NCBI GenBank assembly: GCA_963573385.1
Contig: CAUYLG010047366.1
Coordinates: 62,001-126,000 of the forward strand
Length of the DNA: 64,000 nucleotides
Direction of reading: 5' to 3'
DNA from: Cacajao melanocephalus
Lineage: Eukaryota; Chordata; Mammalia; Primates; Pitheciidae
The notes below the pieces were generated by a model that saw only the letters and a list, made by a program, of their open reading frames with translations, did no database searches and had not been told where the DNA came from. The position numbers and the translations under genes are program-made. Positions 1 to 12,794 of this stretch are shown in pieces (the first letter of the stretch is position 1; each line of letters starts with the position of its first letter).

Positions 1-341
1 TGAGCATTAATAGCTCGTCTTTGTTGATATTTGAATACTTTGAATATTAATGAGGTTAGGTATGTTTCCATTGGGAGGATGACCACTTGCAATTCTTTCA
101 CTGATTGTCTGCTATGGCAATTCTTGACAATGTTTCCATTTATCTATTGAAACATTCTTTTCTGTTGTTTCAGTTTAGCAATAGTCCTTTACACACTATG
201 CTCATTTTTGTCTCTCTTTTCCACTCTGATTTTAATTACCAATGCACCCTGGTTGTTTATAAATTTGCAGATAGAACTGAAAAAAAAAAAACTGTTCAAG
301 GAAGAAATCTTGAAGGTCATCAAATATTTTCATTTTTATAA
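1..341. other. AT-rich single-copy flank, no gene seen
   Basis: I recognise no gene or repeat family here. The sequence is AT-rich with a short A run near 279-290. Open frames are short and two overlap on opposite strands, as expected by chance. It could be a very old L1 fragment, but I cannot support that by eye. Confidence 0.4.
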
Positions 342-635
<294 letters not shown>

Positions 636-1334
636 TCATTTTTAATAAATAAAAATGTTTAAAATTTTGGAGAATTTAAATAATTTCTTCAAATTTTGTC
701 AGCTAAGTAGCAACTGACTGAGACTGGAAGTCACAGCTCCTGGCCACTAGCTCAGCGTTCTTCAGTCAGACGTGAACCCTGAGGACTGGCCACTTACAGG
801 CACCAGGCTATGCAGCTCACATACACAGAGAGGAGAACTGAGGGACCCCTGAGGGGGCCCCAACACACAAGGCCGGCAGAAGGACCACTGCCCACCCACC
901 CACACGTTTGTGAGACACAGTGAACTCGTTTGTTGAAGTCTTTAAGTTTGGGGGTTCCGTGTGTGCACGCAGGGCAAGATGACCAACATCTATCCACAGT
1001 CTTGTCAGGTGTTCAGGGAACTGCAGTGCCCTTCATGCCCCCTTCCCTGCCATTCTTAGGACAGACTGGGCCGTAGTGAGGGTACGCCGGGTTCTGCCTT
1101 GTACCCAGGGACTAGCACAGACCCTGCCATAAGATGTTTGAGGAAAAGCAACTCAGATCTCTCTGTAAGAAGAACTAAGCCTTAAGATCTGTCTAAGCTT
1201 ATAGTCTGGGCTTCAATCAACTAAGGTTTGAGAAGTTATGGTGACACAGCAGACTCGCCCCAACATAACTGTTAAGTATGGCATGTGCATTAATTACATT
1301 GCAAATCTAACATTTTATGGAGTGATCACCACAA
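636..1334. other. Single-copy interval, no gene seen
   Basis: About 700 bp of mixed sequence without a recognisable repeat, coding exon or RNA gene. Open frames are under 70 codons and lack family resemblance. Confidence 0.45.
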
Positions 1335-1485
1335 TTTTTTTTTTTTCTTTTGAGACAGAGTCTCACTCTGACACCAAGGCTGGGTTGTGGTGATGCAATC
1401 TCGGCTCACTTCAACCTCTGCCTCCAGGGCTCAAGCAACTCCTGAGTAGCTGGGATTACGGGCATGCACCACCACAACCAGTACC
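1335..1485 (-). mobile_element. Partial Alu SINE, minus strand
   Basis: A T run with GAGACAGAGTCTCACTCTG is followed by one Alu arm up to GGGATTACGGGCATGCACC, after which the similarity stops. Only about half of the dimer is present. A second Alu in the opposite orientation begins about 20 bp downstream, so the two form a close inverted Alu pair. Confidence 0.85.
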
Positions 1486-1502
1486 ACAGATATTTTAACT
1501 TG

Positions 1503-1790
1503 GCGTCCTGTGTGGTGGCTCATGGCTGTGATCCCAATGCTCAGGAGGCCGAGGCAGGAGGATGGCTTGAGGTCAGGAGTTTAAGGCCAGCCTGGGCAAC
1601 ATAGCAAGACCTCAGTCTCTACAAAAAAATGTTAAAAATAAAAAATTAGCCAGACATGGTGGTGTGTACCTGTGGTCCCTGCTACTCAGAATGCTGAGGC
1701 AGGAGGATTGCTTGAGCCCAGGAAATCAAGGCTGCAGTGAGCTATGGTCGTGCCACTGCATTTCAGCTTGGGTGACAAAGCAAGACTTGA
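1503..1790 (+). mobile_element. AluJ-like SINE, plus strand
   Basis: The left arm begins near TGTGGTGGCTCATGGCTGTG. The internal A-rich linker and the right arm (GAGGCAGGAGGATTGCTTGA) follow. The GCCTGGGCAACATAGCAAGAC box and GGCTGCAGTGAGCTATG box are typical of the older J subfamily. The A tail has decayed into the GAAA tract that follows. Confidence 0.9.
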
Positions 1791-1865
1791 AAGAAAGAAA
1801 GAGAGAGAGAGAAAGAGAGGGAAAGAAAGAAGGAAAGAAAGGAAAGAAAAAGAAAAGAAAAGAAA

Positions 1866-1896
<31 letters not shown>

Positions 1897-1914
1897 AAGA
1901 AAGAAAGAAAGAAT
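1787..1914 (+). repeat. (GAAA)n purine tract in the Alu tail
   Basis: About 125 bases consist almost only of G and A, mainly GAAA with GAGA and GGAA variants. It arises directly from the 3' end of the preceding Alu, a common origin for such microsatellites. The uninterrupted purine strand could form triplex DNA and is likely to vary in length. Confidence 0.95.
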
Positions 1915-3024
1915 TTATTTAAAGCTATTCTAAAACAAATCCCAGGCCAATCTTTACATCCGTAGTGTCAAATAGACTTTCTGTGTTCCTTTGTCAGTTA
2001 CGTCCTGAATGCACAAGTGTTGATGGAGGGTTAACTCTTTGGAACGGGGGTGTGCATCCTAATTACCTGACGTCCACTTGCCTGATGTCCACTGCAGTGC
2101 TTCGCAGAGGCCCTGGCATGCAGGGGGCTTAATCGATGTGTTGCTGTTCTTAAGAGCCACAAGATTCTGGAGAAATATTTGCTGACGATCACAAGTTGAT
2201 GCAGGTTCTTTTGAAACGGAGATGTGTAAAATTGGCCCCAGGCTCATTTTTAAGGAGAGAAGAATCTTTTTTTATAAGAAAAATGAGCTCATTTTTTTCT
2301 TTCTGCATTTGCCTCACTGATGGTATAATTTATGATCACATGCCCGACCTTAGGCTGAAATCGGATAGTTAAGCATTGTCAGCAGTGAAGGGTAGTAACA
2401 ACCTTGACATTTTTTGATGTTAAAATGTTCCCCCTTTTTTTTAACTGTAGTGTAAGCCAACAGTCCTTATTATGCCCCATAAATAATAGCAGCAACCACA
2501 ACAAAAAAAAAAAACTATAAAAATTAAATTGTGAAAACTAAATTATTTATGTGATTTCATTTGTTAGATGTATTTTGTGCCACTGAGCCTGGCTTCTTTC
2601 TAATGTCATAAGACCATTAGGAACTGTAATAATCTTCAGGGGATGTAAGATTTATCAACTCTTGCAGAATGGGATGGGAGCCAAAGGAGGAGATTAAGGG
2701 AAACTGGGGAAATTAATCAAGTTTTGCTCTGTGTACTGGCCAAGAGAATGCAGTAGGTTATTATTCAGCCATTTTACACAGTAGGAACACAATTTGACCA
2801 CTACCATATGTTGAATTTGAAATTACATGTTAACCTTTTCCAGAAACAATCCCATAAAAATGTCAATACTTTTGTCAACAAATGGCTTTATCCACTAAAA
2901 GGGAGTACAGATGCAGAAAGGGAAACGCGTTCATATTCACTAGCTCGCTGGGAGACATAACATTTTAATCCTGCTGTACAAGCCAGACTGGCTGGTCTAC
3001 AAACCAACAATGATGGAGAGATGA
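1915..3024. other. Single-copy interval, no gene seen
   Basis: About 1.1 kb without a recognisable element apart from an A run near 2503-2514. No exon-like frame or RNA gene is evident. Confidence 0.45.
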
Positions 3025-3085
3025 GGTGAAGAGACTCCAATACATCACTGTTTTCTTTGCCGTAAAAAAAAAAAACTCGTCATCC
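3025..3085 (+). repeat. Dispersed direct repeat, copy 1
   Basis: The first 29 bases (starting GGTGAAGAGACTCC) are identical to a block beginning at 4398. Similarity continues through CTTTGCC, an A-rich run and CTCG(T/G)CATCC. The flanks outside are not similar. The family is unknown to me. Confidence 0.85.
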
Positions 3086-4397
3086 ATCCCCTTGCGGCAT
3101 GTGAATGGGCTCCAGTCAGTGGCCTTGAAATATGAGGCTTTCCTCTTCACTTGAGGCAATATTGAAGTTCTTTGGAATAGATAGAAGCCATCATTCCAGT
3201 CCTAACGCAAAACAAAGGCATCATTGTGGGAGCAATTTTGAAAATGTATGAACTTCATAAAATGTTCCATTTTCCACACTGTGAGTTTGGCTTGCAGGAT
3301 CGAAACATCAGAGCTCAGGAAAACTACCTATTAAGGTCTCAACCCTTTATGCCTGAATGTATGACACAAACAGAGAATAAAGTGTGTGTCCCATGCAATG
3401 GTCATCAATAGTGAGACAGGAAATAAATACGTCTCCTTGCATGCCATGCAGCCCCCACAGCCAAGGTAACCAACAGGTTCTGAGATGTCTCAATGAAGCT
3501 GTTATGCATGTATGTTTATTGCTAAACCCACGTTTTTAATTTCCACATGATGAGGTTTTAAAAGAGTTTCTGTTAGGTGCACGGTAAAAGCAACAGCCTT
3601 ATCATATTGGTAAATAAAATGGAATATAAATGTGCTGGTTATTTTGTTTTCTTTCCAAAATGAATCAATAGTTCCAATGCACTTCGAAAGAAAATCCACA
3701 TCAAAAACAAACTGATGCCATAAACTGCTGTGGCGAGCACATGATGCTAAATCTCTCAGCCTTTCCGCCAGGTTTCTAAATACAATAAATGTGGATGGCT
3801 TTGAAGGAAAACCAAATTTCACTGAAAGACACTTGACTCACCAAGAACCACGTGCTTCCTAGCGGAGTTAAAAGGACTCTAGGACTCTAATGGTTCTCAA
3901 AGATTCAGCTCATTCAGTGATTCTCCATCACACGGGGAAATGGGCTCTGATCCACTGGCCAACTGTAAAAAGAAACAAGCAAGTGAAAAGCCACGAAAGG
4001 CAATTTTGTGAAGTGTTTTACAATTGTTTTTCAATTGATGTTCATCATTTCCTCAACTGAACTGTGAATTTTTTGGCTGGAAGAAAGCTCTGTCTGCTTC
4101 TACAGAGATAACCACACATCCATACCCAGAACCATTTAAAAACTCAAGTGAGCCTGCAAATGACATAAATGTGGGGTGTGTTTGTCGGTGGGGGCTGTTG
4201 TTGTGTGTGTCTCCCACACAGCAGGGATTATGTGACTTGCTTTGACCTGTGGGTACAGGCGGAGGGAGAAGGTAGAAGTGAGATATTTTTGTTTGCTTTT
4301 TTAAATGTGTATTTTTTTAATATTTATGGACTCACAGGAAGTTGAGAAGATACTTCAGAGACATCCTGTGTCTCCTTTATACAGTTTCTCCCAAAGG
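3086..4397. other. Single-copy interval, no gene seen
   Basis: About 1.3 kb without a recognised repeat family. The longest frame, 106 codons on the minus strand at 3502-3822, has no recognisable domain and is probably chance. Confidence 0.45.
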
Positions 4398-4493
4398 GGT
4401 GAAGAGACTCCAATACATCACTGTTTCCTTTGCCATAAAAAAATAATAATAATAAAAATAAAAAAATAAAAAAAAAAACCCTCGGCATCCTGC
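4398..4493 (+). repeat. Dispersed direct repeat, copy 2, with A/T-rich core
   Basis: This partner of 3025-3085 has the same 29-base start, then TTTGCCATAAA, then an expanded AATAAT/AAAAT-rich stretch (about 4436-4479), then CCTCGGCATCC. The A-rich core is longer than in copy 1, consistent with microsatellite growth after duplication. Confidence 0.82.
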
Positions 4494-4647
4494 ATGATTA
4501 TAGCACAACACAAACCCAGGAAGCTGTCCCTGCTTCAAGGTGTGCCTGGTTCCATGTCACCACCTGTGCACATCTGTGCAGCCACTTCTGGGATGGACAT
4601 GCAGGACACTTCATCATCCTTAAGATCTCCCTGGAGCTACCTTGTAG

Positions 4648-5081
4648 AATTGTGTCCCCCAAAAAAATATGTTGGAGTAAAGTCCTTGCCCCAGTCATGG
4701 TGACTGTGACCTTATTTGAAAATAGTGTGTTTGCAGATGTGATCAAGAGAAGATGGATGAGGTCATACTGAACGCGGGCAGCCTCCAAATCCAATGGCTG
4801 GTCTCCTTGTGAGAAGCGAGGAAGAGGCACAGACGTCCACTCGGGGGAGGCCATGGGAAGACGGACACAGAGGCTGGACAGATGCATCTAGGAGCCAAGG
4901 ATGCCAAGGATGGTCCTTGGTGCCTGGAAGCTGGAAGAGGGGAGAGGGATCCGGATCTCCCAGGGCCTTCCACTCCGTGATTCCTGACTCTCAGCTTTCA
5001 GAATGAGAAGAGGATGGATTCCAGGTGTTTTTAGCCATCCAGCGTGTAACTACGTGTTGTGGAAACTCTGGAACATGAATA
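4648..5081 (+). mobile_element. LTR-like interspersed repeat, probably MaLR type
   Basis: Landmarks in order are GTGTCCCCCAAAAAAATATG, GTGACCTTATTTGAAAATAG, TTGCAGATGTGATCA, GAGGTCATACTGAA, AAGACGGACACAGAGG, CTAGGAGCCAAGGATGCC and a terminal GAACATGAATAC. This matches the general plan of old solitary LTRs of the MST/MLT1 kind. The subfamily is uncertain. No internal retroviral region adjoins it. Confidence 0.65.
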
Positions 5082-5084
5082 CTT

Positions 5085-5400
5085 ACATGTTTACAGTCCC
5101 ACCCTCCTCCCTCCCTAGCTCCACCGTCTCTAACTCATGACAGCCACCAATCTGTTCTTTATCACTATAATTTTGTCATTTTGATAATGTTATATGAATT
5201 GAATTCTATAGTATGGGAGCTTTTGGGATTGACTTTTTTTTTTTTTCTCAGCATAATGCCCTTGAGATCGACCTGTAGTTTGTGGCTTTCTTCGCTGAGT
5301 AATATTCCCGGATGTGCATGCACCACAGCTTGCCTGCCCATCCACCCAGTGAGGGGCATTTCGGAGATCCAGTTTTTTGCTATTACAGGTAATGCTGCCA
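5085..5400 (-). mobile_element. L1M 3' end fragment, minus strand
   Basis: The plus-strand text CAGCCACCAATCTGTTC, TATAATTTTGTCATTTTGA, CAGCATAATGCCCTTGAGAT and GCTATTACAGGTAATGCTGC is the complement of the ORF2 end and 3' region of old mammalian-wide L1 elements. It is strongly diverged and truncated, with no intact ORF2 frame. Confidence 0.8.
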
Positions 5401-7072
5401 TGAGTGACCGTGTCCTCAGTGAAGACAATGCTGAGGGTGGGAATCGCGAGTCTCTTGTGATTGAATAACCATAGGCAGGTATAGGTAGAGGCCACCACAC
5501 GGACTCCTCACTGTCAGCAGCCTTTTCACGTCGGCATCACCTGACCTCCATCACTGGCATCATCACCTCTTCGCCCGTGGCACCAGCTCGTCCTGCCACC
5601 CACACCCCATCCTTTTCTCATCTTCTCTGCTCCTTCCTTCTAGCACTGCCCTGGACTCATGCTGTGACATCAGTCAGCCTCTTGGGGTTTTCATTTCTTT
5701 CTCTGTGAATTAGGCTAACAGTGTTCTAAACTATGTTTGTGAAAAATAAAATAAAATAAATCTAGAGACTCCAAAGTCACTAAGCCAAAGGGAAGTCAAG
5801 CTGGGAACTGTGTCAGGCAAACCTGCCTCCCATTTTATTCCTAAATAAGATTGCTACATAGATAAGAAGCTACCTGCCTCCCATCCTTTGCCACTGTGGA
5901 CAAAGGACAGTCAGTACTCAAAGTCATCCCTCTGCGCACCTGAGACAAATTCATACCTGATGGCTTCTTCTGCCTGTTGTTTCACTGAGCCAGACTAAGG
6001 CATCAGTGACTGTTGCTCTACGCGCCCCTCACATGTAAATTGTGTGTTCAGTGAAAGGCTCATGAGAGACTCAAAATTCAACCTTTTTTCTCTTATCTAC
6101 TTCTGATCTGGAAGTACCCCTCTGCCAGCTTCTAGTTGTCCCGCCTTTCTGGACCAAACCAGTGTACATCTTACACATATCAATGGGTAGTTCATGTCTG
6201 TCTAACATTTCTAAAATCACCCTGGGCACATGTTGTCAGGACCTCCTGACACTGTGTCATGGCACATCCTTAATCTTAGCAAAAATAAACTTTCTAAACT
6301 GATTGAGACTTTTGGGTTCACAGTTTGCAGGTCCTGGTAAAATCAAGGTAAAATAAGAGCAATAAAAAGATCATCGGCAAACATTAAGCACCTCAGAAAC
6401 ATAGCATATTCTAAATATTGTTATTTTTGTCTGTGGGCTAATTTTGCACTTAAAGATTCATAAAGCAAGTGAAATAATGTTATAGATTTTGTGGCAATCC
6501 GTGGCTCATCCATATCATTTATTCACTCTGAAATTTTGATCTTTGTGTTCACTGGACATAAAAGGCATATGATAAGGCCAAGTGTTTTTTATTGAAGACT
6601 TAACACAATAGTATTCCCCTAAAGTGTATTTCATAAAAGACTGATTCAAAGGGGAATTTAGAAGGTAAATTGTATTTTTAAAGAACATGGACAAAGGAAA
6701 GAACAATCTTTCAGGAACTTACCTGTAGGAAAGTTGCATCTTCTTTCTTTAAAACTGCAGAGTCCTTAGGTGTCAAAGAACCAAGGAAGAGAACATAGGC
6801 CTGCCTGAGAAATACCCAGAGCTGAATGTGCAGGAAACCCACCTTAGTATACAATAGGAGGAAAGACTTTGTTCAGGTTCTGCCACTCTTACAAAAGAGA
6901 TTAAAATCAGTGGAGTACCAAAAGATTCTTATCATACAGTGATCACCCCCAAAGGCCAACTTGAAACAAAAGTTTTTATGGTAGCATCTTGTCAAAGAAA
7001 AGCTTTTATCCATTTTAAATAACTTCAGTTTAGCTTGGAGTAATGATTGGATTTTCTCAGACCCTAGGATTC
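5401..7072. other. Single-copy interval with a possible MIR trace
   Basis: Mostly unassigned DNA. Around 5645-5725 the text GTCAGCCTCTTGGGGTTTTC and CTGTGAATTAGGCTAACAG faintly resembles the core of a plus-strand MIR, too weak for a separate call. An AAAATAAAAT run lies near 5743-5760. No gene is supported. Confidence 0.4.
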
Positions 7073-7132
7073 TGAGTGTGTGAGCATGTGCGCGTGTGTG
7101 CACATGTGTGAGAGAGGGAGAGAGAGAGAGAA
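7073..7132 (+). repeat. Compound TG / GA microsatellite
   Basis: GTGTGTGAGCATGTGCGCG-type alternating sequence passes into a run of GAGAGAGGGAGAGAGAGAG. It is short and imperfect. Confidence 0.85.
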
Positions 7133-7870
7133 ACTGAGGAGGAGAAATAGCTCTAGACGACAACAATGTAAGTAGAGAGCAGGCTTAGGGAATTGTTTTA
7201 TTTTACAACAATCTCTTAAAATTAATATTATTTAAGAGTGTTGTGCCTCTCATGCCTATTTTTAACAGCAATTCTTTTAAAAGGAATGTATTACAAGCAA
7301 ATATTTTACTTGTAGCTATTCTTTATGTATCATATCCGCATTAGGCTGAGAGCATCCTTTAATAATTCAAAAGACTTCACTTTCATTCCCTCTCAACCTA
7401 TTATCTAATTCTTAAGGTGTTAATGTGAAGAGAATAGACGTTACACAAATAGTATGCTTCTGCTAAGATGGTAGAACAACAGAGGAATACGGGCTGTCAG
7501 CCCCCTCACCCTCATTATGGGCGATAGAGTAGGAAAAGGCCTCATGGATGATAATAGGATGATCCGTCTGGTGGGTTGTGCCCTCTCATCAGTTGTTGGT
7601 TCTCCCACCAACTGGTCCTTCCTAGCCTGTGCTTTCTCTCCTCCTTTCTGTCTGCACCCTGTCCCTAGATGCTCATAAGCTGTGTGGCTACAGGACAGCA
7701 AGGAAGCCTTCCAGCAAACACCATGGTCGGCACAGCCAAGGGCCACTCCAGGACGGCTCCGTGATAAGGGCGAAGGGCGTTTCCATGTCTGTTCATGAAA
7801 TCATTTGGTGATGACTGAAATCTACGTGTGTTGTAACAGCAAATGACTGCAACAGAAAATCACCAGATTA
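7133..7870. other. Single-copy interval, no gene seen
   Basis: About 740 bp between the TG/GA tract and the inverted repeat. A 101-codon minus-strand frame (7441-7746) has no recognisable domain. Confidence 0.45.
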
Positions 7871-8035
7871 GAGCTATTTTTTTGTTTGGGAACTCTGTGT
7901 GGCCTGATTAAAACATTGAAACATGACTTACTGAGTTCACCTCTGAAGGGAAACATCTCATTTTAATGAGGCTCTCTGGAGGCGTGAGGGTCACATCGCC
8001 CAACTTTGGATTTTATTTTATCCTTCGTGCTAAAA
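7871..8035 (+). repeat. Long inverted repeat, left arm
   Basis: This 165-bp arm aligns without gaps to the reverse complement of 8764-8928 (position p pairs with 16799 minus p). By eye there are 11 mismatches, so 154/165 match. Two perfect blocks are 32 bp (TTGTTTGGGAACTCTG...) and 48 bp (ACTTACTGAGTTCACC...). I do not recognise it as a known transposon terminus. Confidence 0.93.
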
Positions 8036-8763
8036 TGCCAGCCAGGCTTTGTGGATGGGCTTCTCTCTGAATTCTCCATAGCCTCACAATCATTAGTGGT
8101 GAGAACAGTCACCTACGCATGAGAGAATTACTGGAGGAAAAAAAATTCCCTCCACTTAAGCAAAGCGATGCTCTCTTTGGCCAATCTAAATACTTGGGGT
8201 TTCTGCTAGGTCTTCTCCTTCCTCTCTTCTTCGGGTAGATTATGGAACCTTGAAAGCCAGCGTGGGAGAGCATTACATGGCTGGATGAAAACTCCGCTGG
8301 GTTTACAGTGAGCTGGCTCATTATTCAGTGAAACCTCTATCCTTATTCATCCTTGAACATTTAAATCCATACAGATCGGAACTGTACTCCGGAGACGGGG
8401 AGCACCGTTCAATGCACTCCAAATCCCTGCTGTAATGCATGAAAGACCCTCAGTTTCACCCCTCCTACCAACCTAATTGGCTGCATTTCTCGGAACACTG
8501 CTTGCTGGTTCCCAGCAATGAAGACTTCGGGGTCCTTTCTTTCCCAGGTTATGCTGGAAACTGGAGAAGGTAAAGGGGAAGCAGCAGCCAGGGAAGGGAA
8601 ATCAGGGAGCAGGGACGCCCGCAGCAGCCACGCCGCCCGCAGGCTCACAGGCCAGGCTACTGAGGAAGAGACGCAGGCTTTGCTCTCACCTAATGACGCT
8701 TTGTCATTTTTAAAGGGCATCACACCATGGTCACCACGGTTACATTAAAAGATAATGTGCTAT
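8036..8763. other. Loop between the inverted repeat arms
   Basis: 728 bp of apparently single-copy DNA enclosed by the two arms. It contains no repeat family or gene that I recognise. A GC-richer patch lies around 8575-8680. Recombination between the arms would invert this segment. Confidence 0.7.
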
Positions 8764-8928
8764 TTTTAGCACGAAGCATAAAATAAAATCCAGATTTGTG
8801 TGATGTGACCCTCACGCCTCCAGAAAGCCTCATTAAAATGAGATGTTTCCCTTCAGAGGTGAACTCAGTAAGTAATGTTTAAATTTTTTAATCAGGCCAC
8901 ACAGAGTTCCCAAACAAGAAAATAGTTC
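8764..8928 (-). repeat. Long inverted repeat, right arm
   Basis: Reverse-complement partner of 7871-8035, equal in length and gap-free. The similarity stops abruptly at both outer and inner edges, consistent with one inverted duplication event or later gene conversion between arms. Confidence 0.93.
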
Positions 8929-9837
8929 TGAAAACAAATCCTTCTGTCAGAGGCCACAGCTTAGACCGTGGCAGCTAGGGTGGTCTCTGAATGAAAGATG
9001 TTTCAGATTTTCAGTGTTCTAATTGAGAAATACAATGGTATCTATTCAACTAGAACATAACCATGGCATCAGATTATACAGTCTTTTCAATAAACCAATA
9101 TCAGAGTAATAAGATTTTAGCATGTAATGAAATTATGTGTACCAATTCTTATTTGGAACCCAGGTTGAATGTTACTGCTTCAAATAGTAAATAAAAGCTG
9201 AGATTCTGAGAATAAGGCCAGTTCTAAAGTAGCCAAAATTGTTTTTATTACTGGCAAACAGGCGAACCTGTGATAAAACAGCATTCATTTCCCCTGTGCT
9301 ATTTCAATATCCTATGTAATTTTTCACTATTGAAAGCATTCCCAGAGTATCCTCATGAATAATCCCTGAAACACCAAATAAATAAAAACCATTCTCTGAT
9401 GAATGGCAGTATTCCACTTCCTGCAGTTGAAATGCAAATTATTGTATCTAATTGTGGCTGTGCACAGCTTCTGACCCAATGACCACCCCTGCAGATTTTC
9501 TATGCTGGAATGAGCCTGGGTGCCTCATTCCTCTGCAGACACAGAAGGCACCAAGGCCAAACTTTTCACCGCATTACAGGGTTAGGACTTTCAAAGCAAG
9601 CCTAGTTCAAAGAGGCCAGCAAAAACCTAGAATTGTGCCCAAATATGCAGCTGTGCTCAGATATGCCTTCTGATCTGAAGCACCAGCTGCCAAGACATTT
9701 TTCTCAGTTTTATTCTACCTCCTAACTCTTTCTGCCAAAAAAACACATCAGTCTGCTTTGCCTAGTACATTGCTTTTTCTTTTTCTGAAGAAGATCACAT
9801 GTATGTAAAAACACTGGCTCATTGATTCAATTTTTCT
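8929..9837. other. Repeat-poor AT-rich interval with an octamer motif
   Basis: About 900 bp without recognised repeats. It contains a perfect ATGCAAAT at 9432-9439, the POU/Oct consensus, in AT-rich surroundings. No coding frame is convincing. Confidence 0.4.
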
Positions 9838-9853
9838 AAAAAAATTGTCTTGG

Positions 9854-10882
<1,029 letters not shown>

Positions 10883-10956
10883 TTAACAGACAGTGACAAA
10901 CCAACAATGGTGTATTTAGTAGGTCATATCTAGAGTGATAATATTTCATGGTCCAT

Positions 10957-11320
10957 GTCATAGATTGAGTATTTGTGTCCCCCTAAATTTCATATAATGA
11001 AATCCTAACCCCACTGTGATGGTGTTAGGAGTTGTAGTCTTTGGAAGGCTACAACTAGATTAGGTCTCAAGGGTAGAACCCTGTTAAAGAGATCAACATC
11101 CTTATTAAAGAGACCCTAGAGCGCTCCCTCTCCCTTTCTGCCCTGTGAGGACACAGGCAGAAAGCACTGTCTAGGAACCAGGAAGTAGGTCCTCACCAGA
11201 CACCGATCCTGCTGGTACGCTTGGACTCCCAGCCTCCAGCACCCTGAGACGTGAGTGCCTGTTGTTTTCCAGCCAGGCAGACTATGAGACGTTGTTACAG
11301 CAGCCACAATGGACAGGACT
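10957..11320 (+). mobile_element. LTR-like interspersed repeat, probably MaLR type
   Basis: Landmarks are GATTGAGTATTTGTGTCC, AATCCTAACCCCACTGTGAT, ATTAGGTCTCAAGGGTAG, CCTGTGAGGACACAGGC, GGTCCTCACCAGACACCG, CCCAGCCTCCAGCACCCTG and a terminal CAGCCACAATGGACAGGAC. This is the layout of old MST/MLT1-type solitary LTRs. The exact subfamily is not resolved. Confidence 0.68.
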
Positions 11321-12474
11321 CTGTACCTCTGCATTTACCCAGGAAGCTTCTATGTGTGTGTTCTGAGATCAGAACACTCGTGTGTTTATTTTTAGTGCTT
11401 TGGAAAATTAGACGGGGTTATTTCACTCCTTCTTCACACACGTTTGCTGCCTACTACATGCTAGGCACTGAACAGAATGCAAGGCATGGGTCTGGACCCA
11501 TTTCACATCAGAACCTCTCCCACAGCCCCAGGGCTATGAGCACTAAGTCAGTGCAGATGGAATGGAATTGCCGACTTTGCATCTGCACTCACTTGCACTA
11601 TTCCTCCGCTCAGACCCGCTGAATATGGAGGGTAAGAAATGACTGTGGCGTGGTCCTGTCCCAACCTCACAAGAAGCTCAGGTCTGTCTGAAGCCCAGAG
11701 TCCCCCATCAGGCCCAGACCAAAGGTAACCCCATTATCAGGGTTGTAAAGTGACATGAACTTACTGTTAATTCAAGAATATCGACCTGTCCTGAGAAATA
11801 ACACCCAGCTCAGGAATTTGGGCTGGCAAGCTATGACTCCACCTTACCAAATTGCCTTTGAGGTATATTGTAATACAACCAAAATGTGTCTACTTCTACA
11901 AAACGTTAGGACACAAAGTTTAAGCCCTCACTTTAGCTGAGAGAATGAAAGCCTTCAAGTCACAGGATCTCGAGATCGGCCAGGCAGCGTGTGGGCACAA
12001 AGTGTTACTGAGATGAAAGAGATTTAACGGAAGTAAAGAGATGGGTACCATGAGTGGACCATCCGCCAGGAGAAGGAGGTCGAGGAGGCCAGCGAGGAGG
12101 CCTGAGGGCTGCAGAGGCAAGAGGAGGAGACCTCAGCTTCTCACAGACTCAGGCTCTCCGTTCATAAACTTTTATGAAGATAAATAAGGCCACCCCTCCC
12201 CCTGCCACCACAACCAGAAGCATTTCCGCTACGCTCTCCACAAATACATGGTATGAAAAATCACATCCATTCACTTTTAAAACATATACATGACCAAAAA
12301 GACACATTTTAGAACCTAACTGCTTAGGACATCAAGACATTTTTTATTATTTTTCCTAGAGTAAAAAGTATTTATGTATTCATGACACTGGAGATGCATT
12401 TATTGAGTGTACATTTTAAGAAGAAACCACATGTAGACAAGCACTGATTGCTTCTTCATGTTTACAGAACAGAT
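11321..12474. other. Single-copy interval, no gene seen
   Basis: About 1.15 kb with no recognised repeat. A purine-rich patch lies around 12060-12130. The longest frame (11251-11622, 123 codons) starts inside the LTR-like element and shows no domain. Confidence 0.42.
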
Positions 12475-12540
12475 CTAAATGATAGAAGCTTCGGAAATTT
12501 AAAAATAATAATATAACTTGGAAAAATCAGGAGACAGAGG
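12475..12540 (+). repeat. Diverged local duplication, copy A
   Basis: AAATGATAGAAGCTTCGG continues to AAAAATCAGGAGACAGAGG. It resembles 13066-13090 joined to 13391-13437. Surrounding sequence does not align well. Confidence 0.65.
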
Positions 12541-12624
12541 AAGAAGAAATAGAGAAATGTGTCCATTTGCTAAGTTCCTCATATCTCATACAAACAGTAG
12601 ATAAAGTTGATAAATTTCAAAAAG

Positions 12625-12682
12625 TTATTTTAATTATTAAATTATTAAATTATTAAATTATTAATATATTAATTATTAAAAT
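12625..12682 (+). repeat. (ATTAAATT)n AT-rich simple repeat
   Basis: Repeated ATTATTAA units with no G for about 55 bases. Low complexity. Confidence 0.9.
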
Positions 12683-12794
12683 TCACAAAATAACCCCTGG
12701 ATGAATAAAAGAAAAATAAGAGAGTTAATAAAAGGCAAGAGGCCTGGATGTCATGTGGCTCGGTCCTGATGTCCTGGAGCACAAGGAGGGGAGG

